This document shows positions 44,906 through 55,397 of a DNA stretch of 64,000 bases, piece after piece. The notes beneath the pieces were generated by a model that was not told the origin of the DNA, did no database searches, and was given only the letters and a program-made list of their open reading frames with translations. How positions within the stretch are numbered: position 1 is the first letter of the stretch; every line of letters begins with the position of its first letter. The position numbers and the translations under genes are program-made. The stretch covers positions 5,828,001-5,892,000 of the forward strand of contig OZ004589.1 in assembly GCA_963924555.1 (NCBI GenBank), given 5' to 3'. This stretch comes from Crambe crambe. Taxonomy: Eukaryota; Porifera; Demospongiae; Poecilosclerida; Crambeidae.

Positions 44906-45035
44906 CTCGGTTGCATAGACCATATTTTCGCAACAACATTTGCGCGGATTTATTTTATCACGTGCCACTGTATAGTTTAATGGTTTAATGCAAATTCCTT
45001 CAGCACAAGTCGTTGATGCTAATGACACCAGACCC

Positions 45036-45405
45036 TAGTCTGGCGTAGCCAGCCCCAGGCACTTCCGGAACTCCAGCGCAAGGGTCTGGTAACACACAAT
45101 ACTTCGACTTGTTCCCGTTTAGCAGAAATCCTGCTAAAACGATGAATATCATTAACTGACGTGTTATGACGTTTAATGATGTGAGGTAGCTATGACAACC
45201 ATAATTATTATGGGATCGGGAGGCCATTTTTTTCTTCGCGCGAGGTGTTGCTATGACAATTAAACAAGACAATGTCATTTTACGACACTAAAACGTCATA
45301 TTTCATAACCAAAAAAATTAGGCTGGGAACAAGCCAAAGTATTGTGTGTTACCAGACCCTTACGCTGGAGTTCCAGAAGTGCTTGAGGCTGGCTGTGCCA
45401 GACTA
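45036..45405. mobile_element. MULE-like MITE nested in another, perfect 9-bp target duplication
   Basis: ACCAGACCC flanks it at 45027-45035 and 45406-45414. The ends TAGTCTGGCGTAGCCAGCC and TAGTCTGGCACAGCCAGCC (reverse of the right end) extend to about 85 bp of inverted homology, including GGGTCTGGTAACACACAATA. Non-coding. Confidence 0.95.
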
Positions 45406-45535
45406 ACCAGACCCCCCACCCACCAATAAAAGGAAGGTAAAGGGTCGGCAACGCCAGGCTATGGCACATGTGCATTGCAGCTGCATTGTGGTTTTTAGCT
45501 CGTTATTTTTCCTGTAAATACTCCAGCTAGTTGAA

Positions 45536-47060
45536 ATGGTTATTTGTATTGTTCCTGGGTGCTCCAAGCGTTCGGACAGAGATAAGAATGTAGCTTTTTT
45601 CAGACTTCCCACCATTAGAACTGGAAAGAATGAGGAGGAGTTTGGAGTTGAGCAGGAGAAGAAGAGCTGGCTATTTGGCTGCAATTGGTAGAGACTTACG
45701 TAAGTAATCATGATTTAAGAAATGTCAGAATTTGTTCCAAGCATTTTATTTCTGGAAGGCCAGCTTATTTGTTCGACCAATTCAATCCTGACTGGCTTCC
45801 CACATGAAGTGTGAGGTCTAAATGTGACATGAAAGCATTACATCAGTGTCATGACCGCTATCTCCAAAGAAAATCCAGAAATGCACGCATTCATGAACCA
45901 CCAATAGAACCAGTTAAATCATCAACAACACCAGTTACTTCCATTGATTCAGCACACATTCATGCAGCACCAACAGAAACAGTAAAATCATCTACAACAC
46001 CAGTTATTTCCGTTGATTCAATTAATGCATTGATTGAGGCAGATGAGCCATCAACTGATGATATACCTGCTACCGAAGTCAGCAGATACTCAGATGTACA
46101 GAGCCAAACTGAGGATAATATTGCAATGCTTACGAAACCATATGCTCTTTAAGGACTAAAGTTAGTAAGATTACTCCCTTCACTGAATTAACTCTACAGG
46201 ATCAGCAAAAGAAAATTATTAAGCACTACACAGGGTTACCTAGTTTTGAAGTACTTAAGGCAGTGTATGACTTTGTCTCCTCCAGTAGCAAATTTGGAAA
46301 CACAAAATTGGAACCATTTAGAGAGTTTGTGCTTACACTGGTGAAACTACGGCATAATTTCACTTACCAAGACCTTGCATATCGTTTTGATGTACACTAT
46401 TCTACTGTATCAAGGATTTTTTTGAAGTGGTTAACCATTATGGATATTAGGTTTGGTCCTTTGATTATCTGGCCCACAATTAAGAGAGATACTGTAGAAA
46501 ACTACACCAGAGTGCTTTCGTGAAGAATTTGGGTGTAAAGTGTGTGTGATATTGGTATTGAAAGACCATCCAACCTCCTTGCTCGTACATGGTCCTCATA
46601 TAAACACCACAATACTGTCAAATTTCTCATTGGCATTGCTCCTCAAGGTACTGTTTCTTATATTTCTGCTGCCTGGGGTTAAAGGGTGAGTGACAAGTAT
46701 TTGACTGAGAATTGTGGAGTTCTGAACAAATTGCTACCTGGTGATGATGTTGTATTAGCTGATCGGGTGCTGATTCAGTCAGTGCATTCCAGGCCAGGTT
46801 ACACATTCCAGCATTTACAAGAGGGAAGGACCAATTATCAGCAGCAGAAGTTGAAGAAACCAGATCTCTGGCTAATGTACGCATATACATGTAGAAAGAG
46901 TGATTAGTGCAGTACGCCAAAAGTTCTCCATTTTACAGGGAACACTTTCCATTGATGTGATCACAATGAGAGCTGGAGAGGAGTGTCCAATCGTTGATAG
47001 GATAGGCAGAGTTTGTTGTGCCCTCAGCAATATTTGTGACTCAGTTGTGCCGTTTAATTG
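45536..47060 (+). pseudogene. THAP-domain DDE transposase (ISL2EU type), decayed
   Basis: It begins MVICIVPGCSKRSDRDKN and VAFFRLPTI; in the next frame it reads LSRRRRAGYLAAIGRD, then VRICSKHFISGRPAYLF and FNPDWLP. This is a THAP DNA-binding finger (C-x4-C ... C-x2-H, with the P of FRLP) interrupted by one frame change near 45645. A Ser/Thr-rich linker follows (45811-46152), then an HTH (FTYQDLAYRFDVHYSTVSRI, 46263-46523). The catalytic region contains [28 protein letters not shown] and [12 protein letters not shown], where the aspartates belong to the DDE_Tnp_4 core. Several stops and frame changes break this last part. The end resembles DRIGRVCCALSNICDSVVP. Not functional as it stands. Confidence 0.75.
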
Positions 47061-47140
47061 ACTAGAGATCATAAATCCTCATCATTACGTCATTACATTA
47101 TAACATGATTACATAATAATATAATGATAATCTGTTAGTA

Positions 47141-48379
47141 TAGACCCCTTGCAATGGGCGGAGCTTAAATCACGCGCGGCCATCTTGGATTACAACTGCA
47201 ATAATGTAAATATGGCTTCTAGTGCATCCTACGAGTAGTAGTCAGCTTCTCCCAGGCTACAAAGACAGTTTGACTGATCAAAATTCAATAAAGAGGTATT
47301 TAAATAAGTTCAAGTCACTTAATTTATGAATTCCGAAGCAAAACTGGAAAGATGACGTTGATCTCTGGCCTAGCACAAGTTTCATCATCAATGTAGGGAT
47401 ATATTTCTTTTTTCACCCAACCTCTATACTCAGAAAGATTTGGAGAGCTACAAGAGCCTTGAATGCTATCAGCTGGATGAGTGAGTAGGTGATAAGAGAG
47501 TTTTATGCAGCCAAGGTCGCTGTTAGTCTCCAGCCGTGAAGGGTCTGGCTCATGAGACTAGATCACTGTGACTCAAAAGAAGTCATACACCATTGTGTGT
47601 GATTGATGTATCATATTGTGTCAATGGCAAAAGTGCAACATTAAAATTTAATGTGGAAAGCCTTCCGAACACCATCACCAGCTCTTGACCCACTTTATCT
47701 AGGTCTATAGGTCTACTTCTCATTCTCTTTCTCCATCACCTGAAGTGTAATAATGTAATAATGAATCCTTGTCTTTGAATGCCTCCATACATAAATTATC
47801 CCTTCGCATTTGTGTTTTAACCTCCCTTTTTGTACTAATCTGGCGTAACCTTTGTACATGCCGGGTTCAACTGGGGACCAAGACAGATATGAGTGAGGAT
47901 AAGAGTGGCAAAAATTAATGGGAAACGTTAGGCTGAAACAAGGTGAAAGCGATGAGGGATTACTGGACAGACTGATATTACAAAATGTAACTTCTTTCAG
48001 TTGAACTTTACAGTGTAGTTGAAGCATTTGCAATAGACAGCTAGTCTCATCATGCCCCAAATTCCTTGGAGGGAACCCAGTCTGGGTTAGTCTTATCACA
48101 CAAGTTACAACTGACTGGGCTTTCCAGAGATATAAAAAATGGTCTGAACATACAAACATACCCTAGCGTACTGGTAATTCCTGCTTTGTCTGCTCACTGT
48201 AGCTCACTGAATACCTTTTGGTTTGCTCTCCCTGATGAAAGGAGCTTGGAGATTTGTCCCTATCCCCCCTTCAACACACGCACAGAAGTTTACCATAGTC
48301 TTTCTATGCTACTGTAGTGCTAAGTTATAATCCAAGATGGCTGCGCGTGATTTAAGCTCCGCCCATTGCAAGGGGTCTA
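47141..48379. mobile_element. Non-autonomous element, ~57-bp inverted ends, TA flanks
   Basis: TAGACCCCTTGCAATGGGCG then GAGCTTAAATCACGCGC at 47141 is repeated inverted up to 48379 with two or three differences, flanked by TA. The interior has a minus open frame (47713-48159) without recognisable domain. It separates the two ISL2EU genes. Confidence 0.85.
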
Positions 48380-48453
48380 TAGTGTACATGATGTCCCTCT
48401 TTCTCCTCTTTCTTGAATATTCAGGAAGTAATCTGCAATCAGGGCAGTACCAT

Positions 48454-50693
48454 CTATATATCCTTTGGAACTGACTTTAGCTTCAAACATTTGGTATGAA
48501 ACCATTCAATTGAGCATTGAGCATTGTCACATCCAATCATTTCTGATGAGGCCGAGCCATCTGTGGGTTCTGACTGTTTACAGTAGCAGTAAAGATGTTT
48601 TGTGGGTTCTGTAGTTTTGCTGACTGAAGCTGAAGTACTAGCTGCAGATGTGCAAGTTCTTGGAGTGACATTTTGGATTGGTCTTGCGTACCACTTTCCA
48701 ACAAGTTCTGGTAAAATGCAGACCTTAAAGAAATATTCTGCTTTGCTGACACAGACATGCCAAAATTCAGGATCAGGGTGAATCCTTTCAATGTGCATGC
48801 TAGGACCACTTTCAGGAAATATGCAGACACAAAAATCGCAGTATGCTACTTCGCAAACAAAGATCTGTGTTTGCACTTGGTAATAGTAGGCATGCTTTTT
48901 ATCGAGATGAATTGAACCATCCACAACTATTAAACATGACTTGCTAAAAACAATCACATGAAAAGATACTGTCTGGGGAGGCACCAAGGTGTGGCCATTT
49001 GTATTCAGCTTAAAAATTTCTTTTTGAAACCTACGTTTCGGCTAGATCTCTAGCCTTCTTCAGGGTTTTTTTTTAGCTAGTATACTGCTCCAGTGCAAAA
49101 GTCTCATGTTGACAACCCCACTGTGTGGCTTGGGTGCATATCTTGTATGCCTCTGCATAACAGATGACCTTGATCAGTGATTGTGATGGCATAGCTGGAT
49201 CAGTATGGCAAGCTTGCTTCATACGAGATGCAGTAATTCTCCCTGCTCTGAATTTAAACCACAATTTAGATTCAGTTTGCTTCACTATTTCTTCTCTGAC
49301 AGCTTTAGCCATATCATTAATAATATTGATAGTAACAGAATCACAAACCAATAATAATTCTGAGTAGGTAAGAGCAAGATATTTTGATTCATATAGAGAA
49401 TGGAGGGGTGAAGGAAAATTGCCATTTCTGGTTTTCGGAATATACCTATCACAGAACTTCTGGACTACAGAAGGAATTGCTTGATTATTATCCGACTGAG
49501 AAAGAAGACTAAAGAATGACTGAAGTTCAGACGTATCTGGTGGGATCGCACTTTGTTTGGTGGATGGAGTGGATGAGGATGCTGATAAACTGCCAGTTGC
49601 AATAGAATTATCGATCTTATTTTTTTTACTGTTTGGGGAGGAAAAGTCTATATTTTTAACCTGCAAAAGGAATCTTATTTTGAAAAGTAGGAATAAGCCA
49701 TTGACATTCTTGCTGTGGAAGTATACGTAGGCTTGCCAGCAATCCTCACCACAGTCTCCAGGTGGAAGAGAATAGCAGCTATGTGAGTACAGACCTCACC
49801 GAGACCAGCCATGTACTTGCAATGAGTGCAGCAAACCTCTCCAGTTTCTTCCATGATGATCCAGCACATTAGAGGTGGTTCATTACAAGACTGAGAATGT
49901 CTAACCTATTATTCTATAATTAATTTGTATGGGCAATAATAGCTATACATTATTATACATACTTTTCCAGTGACAACATACTTCTCTCCTAACTTCCAAG
50001 TGGTTACATTCTTTATCCAGCCACTAGTAAACTGGTTGTATGCTTCCAGTGATTTATAGGCCTTGAATTGCTTTGCAGAGATCATGTAGCTAGTTTGGAG
50101 CACCAGGTAAGAAATTAGGTCTGCAGAAGTAAAGGGAGGAAGTGTGGGAGACTCGTTGCAGGGTTTCATCTAGGATCTTTTATTTGGGGGGGAAGAACTC
50201 CTTGGAATCCTTGACCACACCCACTTTTGTATGTACTACATGTTATTAAATTATTCTGTACTACTTTGGGATGTTACCTAATGGCAGCTAAGAATAATGT
50301 GAACAGACTTGGTGAAGAAATCCTGAATCATAGTGTTGGGCCTGGCCAGGAGCGGATCTGGCCAGCCAACTGACTTGAAGAGCGAGAGATACTTTAGAGG
50401 GCAAATATATTATTAATTCAAAGATCAACCAGCCTGAGTTAGATTACATCACTGTCCTTAAGTAGTCTAATTATGTGTGGGTGTGGTTAATGTTCAATAA
50501 TTAGTTGATTGCTTCCTGCTTCCCTGGTCTGGTAGGCTGTCCTGGTCCAACACATAGTATAGAAGGACCAGATAAACTGAATTCAGATGATTGATAGTTA
50601 GCTATCACTCAGTATTGGAAGGAGAAAAAAAAACTCGAAAAAGAATGATGTATGGCTGCTTGTAACTAAAAATTTTTCATGAGTTTTTTTGTT

Positions 50694-50725
<32 letters not shown>

Positions 50726-50906
50726 GGGGAGGAAGATTGAGGGTTTGGGGGAGGGGAAGCTTCCCCCCTGCACCCCCCAGTAGATGAAACCCTGCGTTGT
50801 GATTTTTTGTACTGATGCAGAACGGATCTATTCCTCCAAACAGTTGCAATTTCTGCATATATCTTAGTTTGGCTTCTAGCGGAAGTTTCTGAGCGTAGCA
50901 GGACAT
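48454..50906 (-). pseudogene. SWIM, YqaJ-nuclease and PHD protein of the ISL2EU transposon, decayed
   Basis: Minus strand from Met 50906 (MSCYAQKLPLEAKLRYMQKL). Next come TSYMISAKQFKAYKSLEAYN (to a donor at 49962), a SWIM zinc motif at 49905-49675 (VCCTHCKYMAGLGEVCTHIA) and NIDFSSPNSKKN. The YqaJ-like nuclease start follows (WFKFRAGRITASRMKQ, QWGCQHETFALEQY), then its later part (LDKKHAYYYQVQTQIFVCEV, LPELVGKWYARP) and a PHD finger (CYCKQ, MIGCDNAQCSIEWFHTKC). YqaJ is a lambda-exonuclease-like fold; the segment that should hold the central catalytic residues is missing between 49073 and 48987, where a GAAGAAGGCTAGAGATCTAG-containing repeat sits. A hAT-like MITE splits exon 1. Non-functional as it stands. 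Confidence 0.75.
50159..50794. mobile_element. hAT-like MITE, 5-bp target duplication, inside the YqaJ gene
   Basis: CAGGGTTTCATCTA at the left and TAGATGAAACCCTG at the right; CGTTG flanks at 50154-50158 and 50795-50799. Includes an uninterrupted run of more than 20 G at 50706-50729. Reading across the target site shows the host exon continued directly before insertion (KNHN then ESPTLPP). Confidence 0.9.
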
Positions 50907-50984
50907 AGTGTGTGGTTAGCTAGACAGATATACCGCAAAAATGCAGCTGCAGTAATTGTGCACCAAAATGGCCGCGCATGTTCA

Positions 50985-51007
50985 TGACGTCATCGTTCGT
51001 GACGTCA
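50985..51007. promoter_or_regulatory. Two CRE/ATF palindromes
   Basis: TGACGTCA occurs at 50985-50992 and 51000-51007, about 80-100 bp upstream of the YqaJ-gene start on the minus strand. They could have been its promoter sites; only the motif is seen. Confidence 0.4.
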
Positions 51008-51213
51008 CTGCAAACGAATCAGTTGAAAGGCCACCACAAATTCCTGTATTCAGCAAGTGAGCTGACTCTCAGGTCATGACTCTTTGAAATTGTTGCCGAG
51101 CGAAGCCCCCCTCCCCCCCATGCAAATTGAGATTTTGATACGTATGTCACATTTGATATGCATGTGCATATATTTGTTTCACCTTTGACCCCACAAATGA
51201 AACATACCCTTAA

Positions 51214-51846
51214 GGGTGGTGGCACATCTCACCCACACATGGTTGCTAAGGGGTCATATCTCCAAAACTACTTAAACTGCACATGGCTATAAAGCAGCTT
51301 AGTAATACTACACATACAAAAAATGAAGAAGCAAGGTCAAATTCTACAGGTGCTATGAACAGTTTTCAAATTCAAACTAAAAAGCATTACTTCTCACCAA
51401 CCACCAAACTTCACTGGCTGATTTTTGGTTTGTTGCTTTCTATCACCACTTTCTAAAAAATTACAGAAGGGTTTGTTGATTTCTATTTTACTTTTCGATT
51501 TAGCCCAGGAACTTAAATGCTCACTTTTGGGAACTCAAAAGTAAAGTAGATACCAACAAATCCTTCCGTAATTTTGTAGAGAGGGCTGCTAAGAAGCTCT
51601 AGGCCAAAAATCAGCCACTTAATTCCAGCGATCGGTGAGAAACAATGCTTTTTATCTCTAAAGAGTAAAAAAACTCATAGCACCTGTAAGAATTAACCTT
51701 TTTCCATTATTTTTAGTGTGTGTATTAGTGATATACTACCTTATAACTCTGTGCAATTTGAAGTCCATAGCTATAGTAATTTCGGAGTTATGTAAGAAAG
51801 ACTAAAATTTAATTGTTAGCACGTGCGTTGCTATGTGCCACCACCC
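51214..51846. mobile_element. TTAA-flanked foldback MITE (arms ~300 bp)
   Basis: TTAA at 51210-51213 and 51847-51850. Ends GGGTGGTGGCACAT and its exact inverse; inverted similarity runs almost to the centre (for example TTCTCACCAACC/CGGTGAGAA, AAATCAGCCA). The TTAA target and G-rich ends fit Kolobok- or piggyBac-type elements. Confidence 0.85.
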
Positions 51847-51921
51847 TTAACACTTAGCAACAAACAGCTAGAGCGGCTTATCTAAGTGGATTGTGGTATG
51901 CATTATACAGCCTCCTATGTA

Positions 51922-52015
51922 TCAGAGAGTACGATAGTACACTCTAAATAGGGATGGCACGGATTGCCCCATTGGACTAATACTCTTTCATAACTCCAGA
52001 ATACTTCCCCAGGGG
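51922..52015. repeat. Hairpin-headed unit, decayed and truncated
   Basis: TCAGAGAGTACGATAGTACA followed by CTCTAAATAGGGATGGCACG. Same head as the units at 20134 and 25241, with several changes. Confidence 0.65.
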
Positions 52016-52049
52016 CGGATTTAGGCAGTCTTCTTCCGTGTTCCAGAAG

Positions 52050-52100
52050 TAGTCTGGCGGCGCCGACTCTTGGAGGTAAAGGGTCGGTGCCGCCAGACTA
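52050..52100. mobile_element. 51-bp MULE-like foldback with 9-bp flanks (7/9)
   Basis: TAGTCTGGCGGCGCCGACTC to GTCGGTGCCGCCAGACTA; the flanks TTCCAGAAG and TTCCGGGAG match at 7 of 9. It is the smallest member of the TAGTCTGGC family seen here. Confidence 0.7.
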
Positions 52101-52119
52101 TTCCGGGAGCTGGAGACGG

Positions 52120-52930
52120 TCAATTATTTTTGATATTAGGTAAAGATCATCAATGCATACGCAGACTGTAGCTGTACACTCGAAGAGACTTGGAAGCATT
52201 ATTGAGAAAGGTAAGCACTTAGCATTTGGTTAGGTTTTAGTCAGTACAGTTTATTGCTAGCAGCCAGCTACTAGAATGCTATTAAACTACAGGCCACATG
52301 ATCACCATTCTTTATCAGCACCAACTTCGAAATTCTTATACCTAACATTGTGAAATGGGCGTAGCTGAGCAAAGGTGAGAATGGTCAGATAAATTTTTCC
52401 TGCGTGAAGTGATTTACCACTATCAATTTTAAGGGCTAGATCTGCCCCTGCTTCCCTCCTACAGTCAGCAGCTCCTAGTATCTTGAAGACAGAACACCTT
52501 CAATGTGCTAGGACTCAAGTATGAAGAGCAGAAGACAAAGCAGTATCATTTTACAGCAACTTCTAAAATCACCATTTTCATCTGGTCATTCATTGTCGTC
52601 ATCATCATCATCAAATAACTTATTTCAGAAGTGGTTCATTCAAATGTTATGCCACACTGCTCAAAATTGACTGTGCTATGATCCCTTACCTGTAACTCGA
52701 CATATACAAGAATAGCAAGTCATTTTCCAACTTGCTAGCTTTCATCCTACAACATGGCAGACATTTTTATGCCACGTGATTCTTGGACCTTGACCTCACA
52801 ACTGACTGGTGAATCTGTCATTTAGTTGATGTTGAAACCTCCAATGAACTACATAGCTATTTTAACTTGGATAGTGGATCACAGCATCCAGTTGCCTATA
52901 ATAAAATAATAGAGCACAAGTAAAGGGGAA
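52120..52930. other. Spacer without recognisable gene
   Basis: No supported exon; a TCATCATCATCAT run near 52597. Confidence 0.5.
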
Positions 52931-52937
52931 AAAAAAT

Positions 52938-53168
52938 ATCCTAATTAAAAAGTAGGGATGGCTGTGTGCAGTTCAAAAAAGGTGAACTTCAGTCAAGTAG
53001 CTAACCCCTTACCAAACTACGAACTAACTATTCCTACTTCACTCCCTTTATATCTCATCTTGGCTTATAAATTAGCTCGTAGTTTGGTAATATTGGTGAT
53101 GGGTAAGACTGAAGTTCATTCTCTTATTGCTGAACCATCCCTACTTTTCTTTTTTATTTAGGATAAAT
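52938..53168. mobile_element. Foldback element, internally shortened copy
   Basis: AAAGTAGGGATGGCTGTGTG at the left and CCATCCCTACTTTTC at the right; arms contain GTGAACTTCAGTCAAGTA and ACCAAACTACGAACTAACTA. A fuller copy is at 61575-61862. Confidence 0.85.
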
Positions 53169-53262
53169 TTTTTTTTTCCTTTATGCAGCTCCCATCACCA
53201 CGGCAATATCTTAGCCTAAGAAGTTAAAGTAGAAATGATTTTCACCAACTGCCAATTGAATA

Positions 53263-53510
53263 TCAGAGAGAGCGGTAGTTCTCTCTATGTAGGGATGACG
53301 TGGACGGCTGCGCGTGCCACCTATAGACTAATACAAATGTGAAATTCTAGTTCCCCCACTTAGACTTAAAAAAAGCTACTGTGAATGATTATCCAGCCTA
53401 CTAGAGCCTACTACAATGTGCAGACCAAGTTTCAGGATCAGGGAGCTCACCGTTTCAGAAATACGGTAAGCATGTAAATCACTGGATTCTTCTTCTCTAT
53501 TATTATTAAC
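53263..53510. repeat. Hairpin-headed unit, third copy of the 256-bp type
   Basis: TCAGAGAGAGCGGTAGTTCT then CTATGTAGGGATGACGTGGA, body and tail as in 20134-20640; another hairpin head follows at 53511-53535. Confidence 0.85.
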
Positions 53511-53669
53511 AGAGAGTGTGGTAGCACTCTCTATGTTTTTTGAATTTTTTTTTTTTTGGAAAGAAAGGTGTGGTCACTCTCACTCTCTATATGTAGGCCG
53601 GCTTGACACACAAAACGTCCACGCTCATAAATAATAATAATAATAATAATAATAATCCCTGCTTATTTT

Positions 53670-53775
53670 TCTCAGCTAACATGATAAAAATTCAATAGAA
53701 TTAGTTCTCATAAAAATTAGCTTAGTGGTTTGTTTCATAAGCTAATTTTTATGAGAACTAATTCTATTGAATAAT
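53670..53775. mobile_element. Small palindrome between (TAA)n runs
   Basis: ATTCAATAGAATTAGTTCTC then ATAAAAATTAGCTTA is inverted after a ~10-nt loop. (AATAAT)n runs sit on both sides. Confidence 0.85.
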
Positions 53776-53797
53776 AATAATAATAATAATAATCTTG

Positions 53798-54105
53798 ACA
53801 GCCATAACTCCCGACTGCTTTATCCTATATCTACGATCTTGGTACCATATTGAAGCTCTACACCTGATCTAAGGAATGGTATTGTTCAAATTGCTCAAGT
53901 CCTAACTGTCAATTGCCGTTCGAGTGCCTTCATGGACGCTTGACAGCCATAACTCCCAACTGCTTCATCCTATATCTACGATCTTGGTACATAATTGAAG
54001 CTCTACACCTCAGGTAAGGAATGGTATTGTTCAAATTGTTCAAATTGAAATAAAGCTCAAGTCCTAACTGTCAATTGCCATTCGAGTGCCTTCATGGATG
54101 ACTCA
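53798..54105. repeat. Tandem duplication of ~145-160 bp
   Basis: Two copies starting CTTGACAGCCATAACTCC and ending in CGAGTGCCTTCATGGA, with about 90% or better identity and a small insertion (CAAATTGAAATAAAG) in the second. Confidence 0.9.
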
Positions 54106-54210
54106 AAAAAAAAACTGTCTTGCTTGCTAAGTTGCGGTGGGTGTGGTAAGATTATTTGGTAAAGGGTCGTTCTTGACATCTTTAGCCATGCCCCATGAAA
54201 AAGTTAAGTG

Positions 54211-54560
54211 AGAGTAAAAACATTTCTTCTAAATGAAAGAGTGATGTAGGCTTGAGTACTGACTATAAAAAGTACAGAAACAAGGTGCTGGCTATGTACT
54301 GACCCTACATTGCTGCATGGACTGCTCTGCTAACTGTCATAAAATTGACATATACCCTACATTGCTGCAAGGTGTAGCCAAAAAGGATAGTATGGCAGCA
54401 GCAATGTAGGTTTTATATCAATTTTATGACAGTTAGTGTAGCAGTCCATGCAAGTGATGTAGGGTCAGTACATAGACAGCACCTTGTTTCCGTACTTTTT
54501 ATAGTCATGTACTCAAGCCTACATCACTCTTTCATTTAGAAGAAATGTTTTTACTCTCAT
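54211..54560. mobile_element. Foldback element ended by GAGAGTAAAAACATTTCTTC
   Basis: Inverted arms of about 150 bp (AAATGAAAGAGTGATGTAGG, then GTACTGAC and ACAAGGTGCTG) around a centre with GTAGCCAAAAAGGATAG. Its end motif (AAACATTTCTTCTAAATGAA) echoes the AAAAAATTTCTTCTAAATAA ends of the palindromes at 27753 and 29051. Confidence 0.85.
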
Positions 54561-54564
54561 TATT

Positions 54565-55397
54565 ATTCTTCTTAGATAACCGTATCTCTCGAACCACTCA
54601 AGTTACAGCTATATATATATATATATAATTTCTGGATAAATCTACTCCAAATTCTACCAATTATGATCTTTTCTACTTGTTGATCCTCAAAAGAGTCGAT
54701 GAAAAGGAGACACTATGGGCACAGCACTCAACTAATTTAAGTATTGGAAGCCATCTTTTCTATGATATGTACGCATGCGCATGTATTTGATATCCAATTA
54801 TTCAAAATTATAATATTACTCAGCTATCTATCTATCTAGCTAGCTAGCTAGCTAGTAATGATCATAGACTACTTTATCAACTCGGGGATTTTAGATTCAC
54901 CAATCCATCTACCGGTAGTCTCTATTTCAGCATCTTCGACCTCCAAGTATAGCTCAACGATAACACAACACCTTTACTTGTTGATAAATAATGATTGGGC
55001 TGCTATGCTATTGGAAAACTATTCTTCTTTCATCTGTCCCTGCATACACATAGAAGAATGAACTCTATACATAGCCAAAACCATAAAAGAGAGGGGAAAA
55101 AAGACCAGGAACAAGTAAGGGAGAAAACATTTTGTGAAATGAAAAAAGATGGAGGGATGACCACTACTCAAAAAGTAAGGAAACAAGAAGGATGCTATCT
55201 TTGTTCTGTATATCCAGCCAATAATCCCTACATATACGTCGGGTAGCTTCAGATTATAGTGCAGTAATGTACGTATATGTAGGGATTGTTGGCTGGGATA
55301 TACAGAACAAAGATTGCATCCTTCTTGTTTCCTTACTTTTTTGGGTAGTGGTCATCCCTACATCTTTTTTCATTTCACAAAATATTTTTTCCCTTAT
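54565..55397. repeat. Diverged third copy of the ~830-bp unit with its palindrome
   Basis: Matches 20626-21460 throughout, with more substitutions and a (TA)n insertion near 54612. The palindrome is at 55114-55397. Confidence 0.85.

Larger units (their letters stand above)
44495..45461. mobile_element. MULE-like element carrying an exon, perfect 9-bp target duplication
   Basis: TGGCACATG flanks both ends exactly (44486-44494 and 45462-45470). Inverted ends of about 85-100 bp start TAGTCTGATGTTGCCGACCC at the left and TAGCCTGGCGTTGCCGACCC on the reverse of the right. They include CTTTACCTTCCTTTT, GGTCTGGTGTC and GACTTGTGCTG. Inside is the minus-strand cysteine exon. The right arm was later hit by another element of the same type (45036-45405). 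Carriage of a gene piece between MULE ends resembles Pack-MULEs. Confidence 0.85.
45462..51000. mobile_element. Decayed ISL2EU-type DNA transposon with nested insertions
   Basis: A THAP/DDE_Tnp_4 transposase gene (+, 45536-47060) faces a SWIM/YqaJ/PHD gene (-, 50906-48454). That pair defines the ISL2EU group of the PIF/Harbinger-like transposons. Possible ends: GCACATGTGCATTGCAGCTG near 45465, and on the other strand a similar GCACAATTACTGCAGCTGCA near 50970. A 1.24-kb non-autonomous element (47141-48379) and a hAT-like MITE (50159-50794) are inserted. The left edge is crowded by the MULE-like element. Outer ends are tentative. Confidence 0.7.

Noticed and set aside
47713-48159. 148-residue minus frame inside the TA-flanked element
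   Set aside because: No recognisable domain or splice partners; kept only as a note under the element.
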